From: Christiangramia sp. OXR-203
GTDB lineage: Bacteria; Bacteroidota; Bacteroidia; Flavobacteriales; Flavobacteriaceae
DNA length: 64,000 nt
NCBI RefSeq assembly: GCF_034372165.1
Contig: NZ_CP139698.1
Location: 992,001 to 1,056,000 of the forward strand
Direction of reading: 5' to 3'
A program made the position numbers and the translations under genes. Shown piece after piece: positions 27,928-36,131 of the stretch. Below the pieces are notes generated by a model, which made no database searches, was not told the DNA's origin, and saw only the letters and a program-made list of their open reading frames with translations. Every line of letters starts with the position of its first letter. The first letter of the stretch is position 1.

Positions 27928-29256
27928 ATGGCAAAATTTGAATTGAAGTTACCTAAAATGGGTGAAAGTGTTGCAGAAGCAACCATAACAAGCTGGCTTA
28001 AGGAAGTTGGAGATGCTATTGAAATGGATGAGCCGGTACTTGAGATCGCTACAGACAAAGTTGATAGTGAAGTCCCTTCAGAAGTCGACGGGACCCTTGT
28101 GGAAAAACTTTTCGAAGCTGATGATGTGGTAAAAGTAGGTCAGGTGATCGCTATTATCGAAACCGATGGTGATGAGGATTCTTCTTCAGAAGAACAAGAG
28201 GAAGAAGCAGCTCCGGCTGAAGTAGCAGAAGTTTCTAAATCTGTTGAAACTGCCAAAGAAACTGCTTCCGCAGAAACTAGCGTAGATTATTCAGATTCTG
28301 ATAAATTCTATTCTCCACTAGTAAAGAATATCGCGAAGGAAGAAGGGATTTCACTTTCTGAACTTGATTCTATAAATGGAACCGGAAAAGATTCGCGAGT
28401 TACCAAAAATGATATTTTAGAGTACGTAGAGAACAGAAAAAAAGGCGGAAATGCAGCAGTGACGGAGTCAGCTCCTAAAGCTGCCGAATCTAAAGATCTT
28501 GAGCAGAAAGTATCCAGCCAACCAGAACCTGTAGTTAGCGGGGAGGATGAGATCGTCGAGATGAGCAGAATGGGTAAAATGATCGCTCATCATATGGTGG
28601 ACAGCGTTCAGAAATCTGCACATGTACAGTCATTTATTGAAGTAGATGTTACAAATATCTGGAACTGGAGAAATAAGCATAAAAATGAATTTCAGAAGAA
28701 AGAAGGAGAGAAACTAACTTTCACTCCAATCTTTATGGAAGCTGTGGCAAAAGCAATTCGCGATTTCCCAATGGTGAATATTTCTGTGAACGAAGATGCT
28801 ACTAAAATTATCAAGAAGAAAAATATTAATCTTGGAATGGCTGCGGCGCTTCCAGATGGTAATTTGATCGTTCCAGTGATCAAAAATGCAGACAGGCTCA
28901 ATCTTGTTGGAATGGCGAAGGCGGTAAATGACCTGGCTAATCGTGCAAGACAAAATAAATTGAAACCAGATGATATCCAGGGAGGTACTTATACGGTAAC
29001 CAATGTTGGTACTTTTGGAAGTATTATGGGAACTCCCATTATCAACCAGCCACAAGTAGGAATTCTTGCTCTTGGTGCAATTCGTAAAATGCCAGCGGTG
29101 ATAGAAACGCCTGATGGTGATTTTATTGGAATACGATACAAGATGATACTTTCTCACAGTTATGATCACCGTGTGGTGAACGGCGCCCTTGGAGGTCAGT
29201 TCGTTCAGCGTGTGGCTCAATACCTTGAGGGATTCGACAAGGATCGCGAAATTTAG
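27928..29256 (+). CDS. 2-oxo acid dehydrogenase E2 (dihydrolipoamide acyltransferase)
   Basis: A 442-residue E2 core subunit that carries and transfers acyl groups in a 2-oxo acid dehydrogenase complex. One lipoyl domain (about 1-78, lipoyl Lys in EIATDKVDSEV), an acidic Glu/Ala-rich linker, a peripheral-subunit-binding domain (about 125-165, YSPLVKNIAKEEGISLSELD) and the catalytic domain (about 210-440). The C-terminal motif reads SYDHRVVNGALGG, so the usual DHRxxDG Asp is Asn. Acyl specificity (branched-chain, pyruvate or oxoglutarate) is not clear; no E1 or E3 gene is adjacent. Confidence 0.92.
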   Translation: MAKFELKLPKMGESVAEATITSWLKEVGDAIEMDEPVLEIATDKVDSEVPSEVDGTLVEKLFEADDVVKVGQVIAIIETDGDEDSSSEEQEEEAAPAEVAEVSKSVETAKETASAETSVDYSDSDKFYSPLVKNIAKEEGISLSELDSINGTGKDSRVTKNDILEYVENRKKGGNAAVTESAPKAAESKDLEQKVSSQPEPVVSGEDEIVEMSRMGKMIAHHMVDSVQKSAHVQSFIEVDVTNIWNWRNKHKNEFQKKEGEKLTFTPIFMEAVAKAIRDFPMVNISVNEDATKIIKKKNINLGMAAALPDGNLIVPVIKNADRLNLVGMAKAVNDLANRARQNKLKPDDIQGGTYTVTNVGTFGSIMGTPIINQPQVGILALGAIRKMPAVIETPDGDFIGIRYKMILSHSYDHRVVNGALGGQFVQRVAQYLEGFDKDREI

Positions 29257-29273
29257 ATCCTGAATAATATTTG

Positions 29274-29304
29274 AAAAGCCGGACGTTGTTCCGGCTTTTT
29301 TTTA
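29274..29304 (+). terminator. Intrinsic terminator after E2 gene
   Basis: Stem AAAAGCCGG (29274-29282) with CCGGCTTTT (29291-29299), then a run of Ts. Confidence 0.9.
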
Positions 29305-29370
29305 TTTAAAACAGTTCGGGTTTTGTGGCCCGGCATCAAATTATACTATTTTTACAAAAATAATTCGACG

Positions 29371-30147
29371 ATGGAACTTAAACTTACCAGGCCTATTTGC
29401 TTTTTTGATCTCGAAACTACGGGAACTAATATTTCCAAAGACCGTATTGTGGAAATGGCAATACTCAAAGTCTACCCAAACGGTAATAAAGAAAGCTATA
29501 CCTGGCTGGTAAATCCAGAATGTGAGATTCCAAAAGAGGTGATCGCAATTCATGGCATCGATAATGAAAAAGTGGCGAATGAGCCAACCTTCCAGCAACT
29601 GGCAACGAAAGTTCATGATCTTATCAAAGGATGTGATCTTGCCGGCTATAACTCCAATAGATTTGATATACCATTACTGGCTGAGGAATTGCTTCGTGCG
29701 GGAATTGATTTTGAGATGAAGAATGTTGTTGCCGTAGATGTTCAAACGATCTTCCATAAAAAAGAACAGCGTACTTTATCTGCTGCTTACCAGTTTTACT
29801 GCGGAAAAGAACTTGAAGGCGCACATGGCGCAGAAGCAGATACCGAAGCGACCTACGAAGTATTAAAATCTCAGTTGGATCGATACAACGATCTTGAAAA
29901 TGATATGAAATGGCTGGCAGATTTCAGCTCCCGCAAGAAGTTTGCAGATTTCGCCGGATTCATAAGTTTCGATAAAAAAGGAAGAGAAGTGTTTTCTTTC
30001 GGGAAGTATCGCGGGAAGCAGGTAGAGCAGGTGCTTGAGGATGAACCGGGATATTTTGGCTGGATGCAAAATGCAGATTTTCCACTTTACACTAAGAAAG
30101 TGCTTACGGCTATCAAATTGAGAAAGCTAAATACCAAACTATCCTGA
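29371..30147 (+). CDS. DnaQ-like 3'-5' exonuclease
   Basis: A 258-residue exonuclease of the DEDDh group. Exo I FFDLETTGTN (about 11-20), Exo II region GYNSNRFDIPLL (about 100-111) and Exo III HGAEADTEAT (His and Asp about five apart) supply the four acidic metal ligands and the catalytic His. The C-terminal part (about 185-258) includes FSFGKYRGKQVEQVLEDEPG, an extra module seen in Bacteroidota homologues. Whether it proofreads for DNA polymerase III or acts in repair or RNA turnover is not settled by sequence. The ATG at 29371 begins the conserved strand. Confidence 0.9.
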   Translation: MELKLTRPICFFDLETTGTNISKDRIVEMAILKVYPNGNKESYTWLVNPECEIPKEVIAIHGIDNEKVANEPTFQQLATKVHDLIKGCDLAGYNSNRFDIPLLAEELLRAGIDFEMKNVVAVDVQTIFHKKEQRTLSAAYQFYCGKELEGAHGAEADTEATYEVLKSQLDRYNDLENDMKWLADFSSRKKFADFAGFISFDKKGREVFSFGKYRGKQVEQVLEDEPGYFGWMQNADFPLYTKKVLTAIKLRKLNTKLS

Positions 30148-31098
30148 TTGAAAACTTCTGCTTTACTCTTTAACTTTTTTCTATTTACTGCCATTGGTGT
30201 AGCGCAAAACTTAAGAATAGCGGGAAGAGTAATAGATAGTGCTACTAGCCAACCCCTGCCTTACGCACATATCATGTTTGAGAATTACAGGCTTGGAACC
30301 AGCACTGATGAACAGGGCATGTTTGCATTCAATGTTGCAGACAGCCTGAAGAATGAAATGCTCATTTTTACTCATGTTGGCTACGAGCAGGAATTACTGA
30401 AAATCTCTGATCTGGAAAAGCAGCGATTGGTACCAATGAACGCACTTACCGAAGGTCTGGGAGAGTTGATGATCACACCTGTTCAGGATAATAGGTATTT
30501 TACTTACAGGCCTGATTGGCGCTTTGAAACTGTTGGGATTGGAAATATGAATGCTGCGCTTTATCCTTCCACCATAGCGCGTTATTACCCAAAACCTGAA
30601 AAGTTTGATGCAGCTGCTTTTATAAAAGAGATCACCGTTTATTTTTATGCTACGGAAGAGCAAAAAGGTTTAAGTCCGAAATTTCGTATTCATTTGTATA
30701 ATGTAAACGAAAACGGACTTCCAGGAAAGGATATCACCCAGAACATCGTTGTCACCAAACCAGTAGGTAAAAATAAGGTTGATGTCGAATTGCTTAACCA
30801 GAAAATTCAGATTCCTGAAGAGGGTTTTTATATAGGTCTGGAACATCTTTTCATTAAGGAGAACGAGTATTTCGAAGTGAAGGATTACTATATCAATAAT
30901 GAGCTAGTAGCAGAAGATTATAGAAATAAGCGTTATGGACCAGTTTATAAAGGTGTGTTCACTCCTGAAGAATCCAACTTTAAAGTATACTTTTTCGAAC
31001 CCGGAGGCTGGGTGGATATTAGAACCTGGGATATTACGTATGATGACAGGGAAGGTAAATATGTAATTCCTGAATTTAAAATCAAAATCACCAATTAG
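30148..31098 (+). CDS. Exported carboxypeptidase-regulatory-like protein, paralog 1
   Basis: A 316-residue exported protein. Signal peptide (1-19, ending GVAQ), carboxypeptidase-regulatory-like domain (about 22-105, IAGRVIDSATSQPLPYAHIM and GTSTDEQGMFAF) and a C-terminal beta-rich domain (about 130-316) of unknown function containing RYYPKPEKFDAAAFIKEITV. The start is a TTG directly after the exonuclease stop; the next Met falls inside the first domain and would lose the signal peptide. The following gene is a diverged tandem copy with the same two-domain plan. No lipobox, so it is periplasmic or surface-secreted. Confidence 0.78.
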   Translation: MKTSALLFNFFLFTAIGVAQNLRIAGRVIDSATSQPLPYAHIMFENYRLGTSTDEQGMFAFNVADSLKNEMLIFTHVGYEQELLKISDLEKQRLVPMNALTEGLGELMITPVQDNRYFTYRPDWRFETVGIGNMNAALYPSTIARYYPKPEKFDAAAFIKEITVYFYATEEQKGLSPKFRIHLYNVNENGLPGKDITQNIVVTKPVGKNKVDVELLNQKIQIPEEGFYIGLEHLFIKENEYFEVKDYYINNELVAEDYRNKRYGPVYKGVFTPEESNFKVYFFEPGGWVDIRTWDITYDDREGKYVIPEFKIKITN

Positions 31099-31099
31099 T

Positions 31100-31981
31100 A
31101 TGAGAAGGTTCTACACCATTTTGGTTTTGCTGGTTATAGCTATTTCTTCAAATGCTCAAGATGGAATAATTGATGGAGTAGTGGTCGATTCTGTTACCAA
31201 AGAGGCTTTGGCGTTTGCTAATATCTATGTGTTAAATACCACTCTGGGAACTACAAGCAATGAAAATGGTTATTTTCAGCTTAAGGAACCTAATGCAGGC
31301 CAGAATCTTCGCTTTGGATATGTGGGTTACAATTCAAAAGATATCACCTATGTCAATAAACAGTTGGATACTATATTTCTTTCCTCAAATAAGGAAGAGC
31401 TAAACGAAGTAGTTGTTCAGGCTCCTTCACAAGATAAAACCATTAAAATAAACGGCTCAAAATCAAAAGGTAAGTTAGGAATCTCAAATTCAGGAGATGA
31501 TGAAGGAGCTCACATATTTTTACGCTATTTCCCTAAGCCATCTGAATTTAGAGATAAAGCGGCTTACCTGAATTCTGCAGAATTCTTTCTTTTTAAAGGT
31601 ATAGGTGGTGTCAAACGTAATTATATTTTCCGGATCCGAATCATGAGACTTACTGAAGATGATGAACCAGGTTATGATCTAATTGATAATATTACTTTAA
31701 CGGGAAGGCCTGGATCAAAGATTCTTGTAGATCTTGAGCGAGAAAGAATTCTAATTCCTGAGAATGGGTTTCTGATAGGGGTGGAAGGCTTGCAGATTGA
31801 TCAGAATTATATAAGAACTTCTAAGTTGCTTCTTGAAAATGGTAAGTATAAAGAATTAAAAAGGTACGGTCCTACATTTAAGGTCGTAGAATCAAAAGAT
31901 CCGGTTTACTACCTAAGTAGAGGAGAATGGAAAAAAATGCAAATGCCGGTACCGGCAATGAACCTTATAATCACCAATTAG
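31100..31981 (+). CDS. Exported carboxypeptidase-regulatory-like protein, paralog 2
   Basis: A 293-residue exported protein, tandem paralog of the preceding gene (one base between them). Signal peptide (1-19, ending SSNAQ), carboxypeptidase-regulatory-like domain (about 22-105, IDGVVVDSVTKEALAFANIY and GTTSNENGYFQL) and the same C-terminal domain. RYFPKPSEFRDKAAYLNSAE matches RYYPKPEKFDAAAFIKEITV of the neighbour, and ILIPENGFLIGVEGLQI matches its IQIPEEGFYIGLEHLFI. Function unknown; the shared C-terminal domain may bind a surface or cell-wall ligand. Confidence 0.78.
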   Translation: MRRFYTILVLLVIAISSNAQDGIIDGVVVDSVTKEALAFANIYVLNTTLGTTSNENGYFQLKEPNAGQNLRFGYVGYNSKDITYVNKQLDTIFLSSNKEELNEVVVQAPSQDKTIKINGSKSKGKLGISNSGDDEGAHIFLRYFPKPSEFRDKAAYLNSAEFFLFKGIGGVKRNYIFRIRIMRLTEDDEPGYDLIDNITLTGRPGSKILVDLERERILIPENGFLIGVEGLQIDQNYIRTSKLLLENGKYKELKRYGPTFKVVESKDPVYYLSRGEWKKMQMPVPAMNLIITN

Positions 31982-31982
31982 C

Positions 31983-32597
31983 ATGAAAATTATTTGCGTA
32001 GGTAGAAATTATACAGATCATATTTCAGAATTGAAAAATGAGAAGCCAGAGGAGCCTGTGTTATTTCAAAAGCCCGATACTTCGATCTTATTGAAAAAGC
32101 AGCCATTTTTTATCCCAGATTTTTCTAATGATATTCATTATGAAGTAGAGGTTTTGGTGAAGATCAAGAAAATAGGGAAACATATTCAGGAGAAATTTGC
32201 ACACAAATATTATGACGAAATAGGACTGGGAATTGACTTCACGGCCAGGGATCTTCAAAATAAATTAAAAGAAAAAGGACTGCCCTGGGAGAAATCCAAA
32301 GCTTTTGATGGTGCTGCTGTGATCTCAGACAAGTGGTTGCAAAAAGAGGAACTACCTGCGGTAGATGCACTCAATTTCAGGCTCGAAAAAAATGAAGCAG
32401 TAGTACAATCTTCATCAACCGCTCATATGCTTTGGAAAATTGATGAATTAATTGCTTATATTTCGTCGTATTTCACCCTTAAAATTGGTGATATCATCTT
32501 TACAGGAACACCTGCCGGAGTAGGAAATGTCGCTACAGACGACAGATTAACAGGTTACCTGGAGAATCAACAAATGTTTTCTATCAAAGTAAAATAA
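31983..32597 (+). CDS. Fumarylacetoacetate hydrolase family protein
   Basis: A 204-residue single-domain FAH-family enzyme, shorter than true fumarylacetoacetase. KIICVGRNYTDHISELKNEK at the N-terminus, the Glu metal ligands in DIHYEVEVLVKIKKIG (about 55-70), the Asp in GIDFTARDLQ (about 86-95) and FTGTPAGVGNV near the end make the family clear. Members include acylpyruvases, oxaloacetate decarboxylases and hydroxyhepta-dienoate isomerases; the acylpyruvase (FAHD1-like) group is most likely. One base after the preceding gene, six before the Hpt gene, so part of a tight operon. Confidence 0.9.
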   Translation: MKIICVGRNYTDHISELKNEKPEEPVLFQKPDTSILLKKQPFFIPDFSNDIHYEVEVLVKIKKIGKHIQEKFAHKYYDEIGLGIDFTARDLQNKLKEKGLPWEKSKAFDGAAVISDKWLQKEELPAVDALNFRLEKNEAVVQSSSTAHMLWKIDELIAYISSYFTLKIGDIIFTGTPAGVGNVATDDRLTGYLENQQMFSIKVK

Positions 32598-32603
32598 TTT
32601 TAA

Positions 32604-32945
32604 ATGAGTAACTATAATCTTGACGACGTTAAGGAAATGGCTGGCGGCGATGAAGAATTTTTATTAGTAGTAGTCCAGACTTTTCTTGAGGAAATTCCGC
32701 CAGATGTCGCTGCGATGAATGAAGCCATTGATAATGATAATCCTTCCCTGGCTTACCAGTATGCTCATAAAATGAAACCGAACCTACAAATGTTTGGTCT
32801 AAATCTGATGGAGCAGATTAAAGTAATTGAAGCCTGGTCTAAGCATGGTCAAAGAAAAGATGAGGTGCCTCAAGCTTCAGAAATTATCACTAAGAAGGTT
32901 GACGTTGCTACAGAAGCTTTAAAAAGAGATTTTAATTTAGGATGA
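32604..32945 (+). CDS. Orphan histidine phosphotransfer (Hpt) domain protein
   Basis: A 113-residue all-helical Hpt protein. The phospho-accepting His lies in [16 protein letters not shown] (about 50-65), where the family has A-H-x-L-K-(G/S). Such modules pass phosphoryl groups between response-regulator receivers and are usually part of a phosphorelay, but no histidine kinase or receiver gene is in this window. The stop overlaps the cinA ATG (ATGA, four bases), so translation is coupled. It may lack a partner here and act in trans. Confidence 0.88.
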   Translation: MSNYNLDDVKEMAGGDEEFLLVVVQTFLEEIPPDVAAMNEAIDNDNPSLAYQYAHKMKPNLQMFGLNLMEQIKVIEAWSKHGQRKDEVPQASEIITKKVDVATEALKRDFNLG

Positions 32946-34201
32946 AAGCTGAAATCGTAACCATTGGTGATGAGATCCTAATTGGACAGATCGTGGATAC
33001 AAACTCGGTTTATATTTCCAAGCAACTTAATAAAATTGGGGTAAGCGTTCACCAGATCACTTCTATCCAGGATAATCGCGAACATATTTTGCAAACCTTA
33101 GAGGAGGCTTCGTCCCGAGCAGATATCATAATTATAACTGGTGGGTTAGGCCCAACTAAAGATGATATTACTAAGAAATGTCTCTGCGAATTTTTTGATG
33201 ATAATCTTGTAAAAAACGACAAAGTTCTCCATCATATTGAAGAGCTTTTTGAGAAATATATAGACACTCCAATTTCAGACCTAAACCGGGAGCAGGCGAT
33301 GTTGCCGTCCAAGGCAATTGCATTGCATAACGAATATGGAACCGCTGCAGGAATGTGGTTTAAAAAAGGTGATCAGGTCTTTGTGTCTATGCCGGGCGTG
33401 CCATATGAAATGCGCGGACTCATGGAGCACGAGATCATCCCACGAATAATGTCTGAATTTTCCAGACCGGTTATTCTTCATAAAACCGTTATTACCCTGG
33501 GGCTTGGAGAAAGCGCAATCGCCGAGCGTATAGAGGCCTGGGAGGATCAATTACCTGCACATATTAAGCTTGCTTATTTACCTAATCTGGGTAGAGTGAG
33601 ACTCAGGCTTAGTGCACGAGGAACAGATCATAAGGAGTTGGAAGCTGCCATTGATGAACAGATTCTTGAATTGCGTAAGCTCGTTGGGGAGATCATGTAT
33701 GGTTTTGAGGATGATGATCCAGTGGAAATGGTCATTGCAAAGTTGCTTGAAAAGAATAACTGGACGCTTTCTACTGCGGAAAGTTGTACAGGAGGTCGAC
33801 TTGCTTCCAGGTTTACAGAAGCGCCAGGTTCCTCGAAGACTTTTAAAGGAAGCATGGTATGTTATGCAACCCAATCTAAAATTGATCTGCTCGATGTTCC
33901 GGAAAAGCTAATAAAAGAAAAGTCTGTCGTAAGTGCTGAAGTTGCCAAAGCTATGGCAGAAGGTGCTCGTAAAAAGTTTGATACAGATATTGCGGTGTCT
34001 ACTACAGGCAATGCCGGACCTGAAAAAGGTGATAGCAATGCAGAAGTCGGTACTGTTTTTATTGGACTGGCTACTCCCGGGGAAACACATGCATTTGAAT
34101 TCATGTTTAGCAATCACCGGGAGAAGGTGATAGGTAAAACAGTGAACAAAAGCCTACAGATCTTACTTGAACAAATACTAAAACTTCAGGCTACAGATTG
34201 A
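32942..34201 (+). CDS. cinA: Competence/damage-inducible protein CinA (nicotinamide-nucleotide amidase)
   Basis: A 419-residue two-domain protein. The N-terminal MoCF-like domain (about 1-170, [37 protein letters not shown]) hydrolyses ADP-ribose-type or related nucleotides, and the C-terminal PncC domain (about 255-415, [20 protein letters not shown]) deamidates nicotinamide mononucleotide, recycling it to NAD. The combination links to NAD recycling and DNA ligase activity. Last gene of the tight operon from the exonuclease region. Confidence 0.95.
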   Translation: MKAEIVTIGDEILIGQIVDTNSVYISKQLNKIGVSVHQITSIQDNREHILQTLEEASSRADIIIITGGLGPTKDDITKKCLCEFFDDNLVKNDKVLHHIEELFEKYIDTPISDLNREQAMLPSKAIALHNEYGTAAGMWFKKGDQVFVSMPGVPYEMRGLMEHEIIPRIMSEFSRPVILHKTVITLGLGESAIAERIEAWEDQLPAHIKLAYLPNLGRVRLRLSARGTDHKELEAAIDEQILELRKLVGEIMYGFEDDDPVEMVIAKLLEKNNWTLSTAESCTGGRLASRFTEAPGSSKTFKGSMVCYATQSKIDLLDVPEKLIKEKSVVSAEVAKAMAEGARKKFDTDIAVSTTGNAGPEKGDSNAEVGTVFIGLATPGETHAFEFMFSNHREKVIGKTVNKSLQILLEQILKLQATD

Positions 34202-34273
34202 AACTCAATCTAATATCTTAAACTTTTTTAAAAATTGGTATTTGATCCTTTGATCATTATCATTAAAAAAATG

Positions 34274-34281
34274 TATTTTTG
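34274..34281 (+). promoter_or_regulatory. Putative upstream -7 element, rpmB leader
   Basis: TATTTTTG, an exact TAnnTTTG match, 148 bases before rpmB; a TTTG at 34249-34252 may be its -33. A transcript from here would reach the AT hairpin at 34327 after roughly 45 bases. Confidence 0.5.
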
Positions 34282-34326
34282 CATCCGCTCAGGCTCAATG
34301 GCGGTACTTAACGGCGATTCAAGAAG

Positions 34327-34354
34327 AATATTTTCGGAGTAAAATATTTTTTTT
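34327..34354 (+). terminator. AT-stem terminator-like hairpin in the rpmB leader
   Basis: AATATTTT (34327-34334), loop CGGAGT, AAAATATT (34341-34348), then six Ts. The stem is all A-T, so it is weak as a terminator, but its shape and T-run between two promoters are noteworthy. Confidence 0.4.
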
Positions 34355-34361
34355 CATTTTG

Positions 34362-34392
34362 TTGTCTGTTAGGTAAAAAAATCGTTAATTTG
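34362..34392 (+). promoter_or_regulatory. Putative proximal rpmB promoter
   Basis: TTG at 34362-34364, 20 bases, then TTAATTTG at 34385-34392 (one mismatch to TAnnTTTG), giving a 5' leader of about 30 bases for rpmB. Confidence 0.5.
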
Positions 34393-34428
34393 CAGCCTGT
34401 TTTGAAATAACGAGAAAAGTATAGAGCA

Positions 34429-34668
34429 ATGTCAAGAGTTTGTGAACTTACCGGGAAAAAAGCAATGGTTGGGAATAATGTTTCTCACGCCATGAACAAG
34501 ACTAAACGTAAATTTAACGCCAATCTGGTTAAAAAACGTTTTTTCCTTCCTGAAGAAGATAGATGGATCACTTTAAAAGTGTGTACATCTGCATTAAAAG
34601 ATATCAATAAAAAAGGCATTTCTGCCGTAATTAAGGAAGCTAAAGCAAAAGGATTTCTTCAGAAATAA
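34429..34668 (+). CDS. rpmB: 50S ribosomal protein L28
   Basis: A 79-residue large-subunit protein. [20 protein letters not shown] and [15 protein letters not shown] match the L28 core. Length is right for Bacteroidota. It heads the operon with rpmG and the DUF4295 gene, behind an unusual double-promoter leader region (34274-34392). Confidence 0.98.
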   Translation: MSRVCELTGKKAMVGNNVSHAMNKTKRKFNANLVKKRFFLPEEDRWITLKVCTSALKDINKKGISAVIKEAKAKGFLQK

Positions 34669-34697
34669 TCCCAAGCAGCACCTAAAAATATTTCACA

Positions 34698-34880
34698 ATG
34701 GCAAAGAAAGGTAACAGAGTTCAGGTAATTCTAGAGTGTACAGAGCATAAAGCAACTGGACAACCAGGTACTTCAAGATATATTACTACAAAAAATAAGA
34801 AAAATACACCGGATAGAATGGAGTTGAAGAAATTCAATCCTATTCTTAAGAAAATGACGGTTCATAAAGAAATTAAATAA
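34698..34880 (+). CDS. rpmG: 50S ribosomal protein L33
   Basis: A 60-residue large-subunit protein: [20 protein letters not shown], then [20 protein letters not shown], the normal L33 pattern. Only one Cys (ECTEH) remains, so it is the zinc-free (C-minus) type. Follows rpmB by 29 bases. Confidence 0.97.
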   Translation: MAKKGNRVQVILECTEHKATGQPGTSRYITTKNKKNTPDRMELKKFNPILKKMTVHKEIK

Positions 34881-34887
34881 TTGAGTC

Positions 34888-35037
34888 ATGGCAAAGAAAT
34901 CAGTAGCATCTATTCAAACAGGATCTAAAAGATTAACCAAAGCAATAAAAATGGTTAAATCTGAGAAAACCGGTGCCTACACATTTGTAGAACAAATCAT
35001 GGCTCCGGAAGACGTTAACGACTTCTTGAAGAAGTAA
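34888..35037 (+). CDS. DUF4295 family small protein
   Basis: A 49-residue basic protein, MAKKSVASIQTGSKRLTKAI followed by KMVKSEKTGAYTFVEQIMAP and a short helix ending FLKK. It matches, by recall, the Bacteroidota-specific DUF4295 family that follows L33 in many genomes. Seven bases from the rpmG stop and cotranscribed with ribosomal proteins, it is probably a ribosome-associated or structural microprotein; this is inference from position and charge. Confidence 0.9.
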   Translation: MAKKSVASIQTGSKRLTKAIKMVKSEKTGAYTFVEQIMAPEDVNDFLKK

Positions 35038-35068
35038 GTATCGCTCACAAACGATTTTAAATAATCAT

Positions 35069-35106
35069 AAAAAGCCGTCCTGGATTTATTCTGGACGGCT
35101 TTTTCT
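35069..35106 (+). terminator. Intrinsic terminator after ribosomal-protein cluster
   Basis: Stem GCCGTCC (35074-35080) with GGACGGC (35093-35099), 12-base loop, then Ts. It separates rpmB-rpmG-DUF4295 from ftsY, which has a near-match -7 element (TATCTTTA, 35114-35121). Confidence 0.85.
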
Positions 35107-35177
35107 TTTTATGTATCTTTATTGCCGATAAAAAGGGGCTGAATGGCTTCTTTTACATATTAACCTGCCAGAATAAA

Positions 35178-36131
35178 ATGAGTTTATTTAAAAAGATATT
35201 TTCTAAAGAGAAAAAAGAAAACCTTGACAAGGGACTGGAAAAATCCAAAGCCAGTTTTTTTGATAAAATGAGCAAGGCAGTTGCCGGAAAGACCAAAGTT
35301 GATGAAGAGGTTTTGGACGATCTGGAAAATGTACTTGTAAGTAGCGATGTGGGAGTTGCAACTACCATTAAGATCATTAATAGAATTGAAGAGCGCGTTG
35401 CCCGGGATAAATACCTTGGTACAGATGAGCTGAATAAAATTCTACGTGAAGAGATCGCAGCATTACTTTCTGAAACTAACAAGGGTGAAGGTTCGGAAAT
35501 TAGCCTTCCTGAAGGGAAAAGGCCATATGTAATTATGGTAGTAGGTGTAAATGGTGTTGGTAAAACCACTACTATTGGGAAACTTGCCAATCAATTCAAG
35601 AATTCAGGAAAAAAGGTAGTACTCGGAGCTGCAGATACTTTTCGCGCCGCCGCTATAGACCAGTTACAAATCTGGGCTGATCGTACAGATGTACCAATCA
35701 TTAAGCAGAAAATGGGAAGTGATCCCGCTTCAGTTGCATTTGATACCGTGCAAAGCGCTGTGAAGCTGGGTGCAGATGTGGTTCTTATTGATACTGCCGG
35801 AAGATTGCATAACAAGGTGAACCTGATGAAGGAACTTACCAAGATCAAAAGAGTAATGCAAAAAACCATTCCAGAGGCACCTCACGAGGTGATGCTGGTG
35901 TTGGATGGTTCTACCGGGCAGAATGCTTTTGAGCAGGCTAAGCAGTTTACTGCGGCTACAGAGGTAACTTCACTTGCTGTTACTAAATTGGATGGTACGG
36001 CGAAAGGTGGTGTGGTGATCGGGATTAGTGATCAATTTCAAATTCCTGTAAAATATATTGGAGTAGGAGAAAGAGTGGAGGATTTGCAGGTTTTCAATAA
36101 ATATGAATTTGTAGACTCATTCTTTAAATAA
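35178..36131 (+). CDS. ftsY: Signal recognition particle receptor FtsY
   Basis: A 317-residue SRP receptor GTPase that docks ribosome-SRP complexes at the membrane for the Sec/YidC route. A short, highly charged N-terminal region (about 1-30) replaces the long acidic A domain of E. coli. The N domain (about 30-110) and G domain follow, with GVNGVGKTTTIGKLA (G1), DTFRAAAIDQL, DTAGRLHNK (G3) and TKLDGTAKGG (G4). Its stop overlaps the amidase ATG by one base (TAATG). Confidence 0.97.
   Translation: MSLFKKIFSKEKKENLDKGLEKSKASFFDKMSKAVAGKTKVDEEVLDDLENVLVSSDVGVATTIKIINRIEERVARDKYLGTDELNKILREEIAALLSETNKGEGSEISLPEGKRPYVIMVVGVNGVGKTTTIGKLANQFKNSGKKVVLGAADTFRAAAIDQLQIWADRTDVPIIKQKMGSDPASVAFDTVQSAVKLGADVVLIDTAGRLHNKVNLMKELTKIKRVMQKTIPEAPHEVMLVLDGSTGQNAFEQAKQFTAATEVTSLAVTKLDGTAKGGVVIGISDQFQIPVKYIGVGERVEDLQVFNKYEFVDSFFK

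Noticed and set aside
33578-34130. Frames of 65-99 residues on both strands in cinA
   Set aside because: They overlap the well-supported CinA domains and show no family similarity.
30148-36131. The plus-strand run from exonuclease to ftsY as one operon
   Set aside because: cinA is followed by a 227-base gap with its own promoters and the rpmB cluster ends in a terminator before ftsY, so at least three transcripts are likely.
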